This document shows, piece by piece, positions 17,720-19,447 of a stretch of DNA of 19,447 bases (the first letter of the stretch is position 1; every line of letters begins with the position of its first letter). The position numbers and the translations under genes are program-made. Under the pieces are notes generated by a model that was not told where the DNA came from, ran no database searches, and was given only the letters and a program-made list of their open reading frames with translations. The stretch comes from Paraglomus occultum (taxonomy: Eukaryota; Glomeromycota; Glomeromycetes; Paraglomerales; Paraglomeraceae). Where the stretch lies: NCBI GenBank assembly GCA_910592205.1, contig CAJVPJ010000666.1, forward strand, positions 1 through 19,447. Reading direction: 5' to 3'.

Positions 17720-19374
17720 GATTTCCCGGTAAGTTTTACCACTATTGTCAGCAGTCAATCACATGGGTTAGATCCTCATGAACTACTATTAGGGAAAATG
17801 AATTTCATAATTTATTAATATTTGCGTGATGAAACAACCGAGTCACGATGCCGAAGGAATGCACAAGCCTTAGTAAACTCTGACGCATTTTGAGAAAGGC
17901 TTGTTTACATTTATGTACTATTATATCAATAATAAAATTTTCTTTTTGAATAGACGACGTTCATGAACAAATTACTGAATAGCATCGACTTTGACAACAA
18001 GTCAAATTCTATATTAAACCGTGCAATGCAGTGTTTATTTATTCGCTTCAAGACAATGGAATTAAAAACATGAAAACATATTCATACTGTATTGACTATG
18101 CACACGCGCTTTCCATATCGCTTTTGATAATCCTAAATACATTTTCTCTCTAACATTAAATGCATCTTATTTCGTATTCCCAGCCTCGGAATTTAGTGCT
18201 AAATTCATACTCTTTATATTCTACATGTGCAATATGTCTTGGCTGTGAAAGCAATTTTGTAAATGCACCCAGTGATGTACAGTAATTATGAAAATTTTAC
18301 CAAATTCGGCACAAATTGTAACCAGAAGCCATAAAGTCAGATCAACGCTGAACGTGGCACAACACTATAAAAGAGCATTAATATTAATAAATAGCAGTAA
18401 TTATTGTTAGTCATGTAAATTCATAATCTTTATACACCCTCTAAAATGTAGCTCTCGACTTTCAGTTCAAATGACATGCATTTAGGGAGACTAGACTACA
18501 TAACGTTTGTAAGCTGGTCTACGCATAATTTGTAATATGTGATACTTTGTAACTGGTTGATAGGGTGATATTTATTCTATTATTGTCATCAAGATGTTCT
18601 AAATAGCGTATGATTAAAGGATTATAAACTAGAATGTATCGAAATTCAAACAATCAGAGCACAATCAGAAGAACAATAATATATCATTAAAAGATCATAC
18701 GATTAGAATAGTACCATTTATGTAAATGCACCATTAGATCATACAATTTAAGAATATTGTGTCATTAGAATTATAATATCAAAATATTCTGTATTGTTAG
18801 AGTGAAAGATTTGCAAAATTGATCTCAAAGACAATCCAGTCTACAGGTGCTATATCTGCTAGCAATAATAAATGGTTTAATTAAACGTTTTTTATTTGTC
18901 AAGCCAGTTATAAGAGGCTCAGCTGGCCGCTTATATGATTCTACATGCTAGTTATGTTTTATTCAAATATCATAATTATCACGTATCCATCAATAATTAA
19001 TAACATTATGGGCGCGTAGTCAAAGCAAAGCAGCTAGAGGGCAATTTTTAAAGTTAGAATGTCAAAATTTTCTGTTACGGGTTAAAATTATAGATTAACG
19101 AAAACAGCTGCTAGAATGTTTAGCAAGTTATTACCAAACGCTGGCCGAAAAGACCGTGTAGTCAGCAGTATCTTCTCATAATGAGGTCTTTAAAACAAGT
19201 TTCGAAAACTATGCGCGGACGACGACAATAATTTATTTATTCTGACACTTTTTTTTACCTGGTCGAAATCAATGATTCCGATGTCTACAAACAGTCTTTC
19301 GGGAATTCTCCAAAGTCAGTAAAAGTAAGATTAATTGTAGGACGCGTAATGCATAAACCGCATACATATATGTT
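17720..19374. other. AT-rich intergenic DNA
   Basis: No gene, tRNA or rRNA seen. Low-level repetition is present: AGATCATAC occurs at 18692-18700 and 18736-18744 within two degenerate ~25-bp copies. No long open frame is present on either strand. Confidence 0.5.
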
Positions 19375-19431
19375 GTATGTCGGTTTGGAATTTATGTCCA
19401 TTCGGAATGGACACGTATGTCGGATTGGAAT
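19375..19431. repeat. Direct repeat with an embedded palindrome at the right edge
   Basis: GTATGTCGGTTTGGAAT (19375-19391) and GTATGTCGGATTGGAAT (19415-19431) match at 16 of 17 bases, offset 40. Between them TGTCCATT-CGG-AATGGACA (19395-19413) is a perfect 8-bp inverted repeat. This may be the start of a tandem array that continues outside the window. Confidence 0.75.
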
Positions 19432-19447
19432 CATAAAGGCAATCAGG

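Noticed and set aside
1-19447. CRISPR array, toxin-antitoxin, phage or defence island
   Set aside because: No regularly spaced short repeats, no prokaryotic operons with ribosome sites, and all recognisable genes are intron-bearing eukaryotic ones.

Overview
The window looks like nuclear DNA of a filamentous or early-diverging fungus. It is AT-rich and carries genes with many short spliceosomal introns (24 inferred here, 65 to 154 bp). MKT1 is a fungal-type regulator, and OST3, PIG-P and a zf-C3H1 (Red1/ZFC3H1-like) protein are eukaryotic. The intron density and the fungal-style MscL channel would fit Mucoromycota (for example Glomeromycotina), but that placement is an inference.

Layout. 1-506: upstream region with a duplicated ~118-bp unit. 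507-4341 (+): a two-exon gene for a ~1233-residue protein with a Pro/Gln-rich repeat region, coiled coils and a CCCH zinc finger of the Red1/ZFC3H1 nuclear RNA-decay family. 4342-6497: no recognisable gene. 6498-7106 (-): unrecognised 202-residue Asn/Gln/Ser-rich protein with an internal duplication. 7107-8696: non-coding, with a 20-bp GATA palindrome and a nested foldback element. 8697-11992 (-): MKT1 in 12 exons. 12154-13465 (+): OST3/OST6 oligosaccharyltransferase subunit in 5 exons, head-to-head with MKT1 across 161 bp. 13599-14469 (-): PIG-P, a GPI-GlcNAc transferase subunit, in 5 exons, convergent with OST3. 14470-15409: non-coding, possibly with a decayed DNA-transposon end. 15410-16476 (-): MscL mechanosensitive channel in 5 exons with a C-terminal Cys-pair zinc module. 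16477-19447: AT-rich and without a supported gene.

All multi-exon models were built by hand from splice signals, reading-frame continuity and family knowledge. Every junction keeps frame and each coding sum divides by three. Functionally, OST3 (N-glycosylation) and PIG-P (GPI-anchor synthesis) both act in the endoplasmic reticulum, while MKT1 and the Red1-like protein act on RNA. There is no sign that the genes form one pathway or a cluster. I found no defence system, CRISPR array, intact transposon, rRNA or tRNA. The less ordinary items are the intron-bearing MscL with its zinc module, the foldback element, the probable GC-AG intron in MKT1 and the internally duplicated unknown protein.
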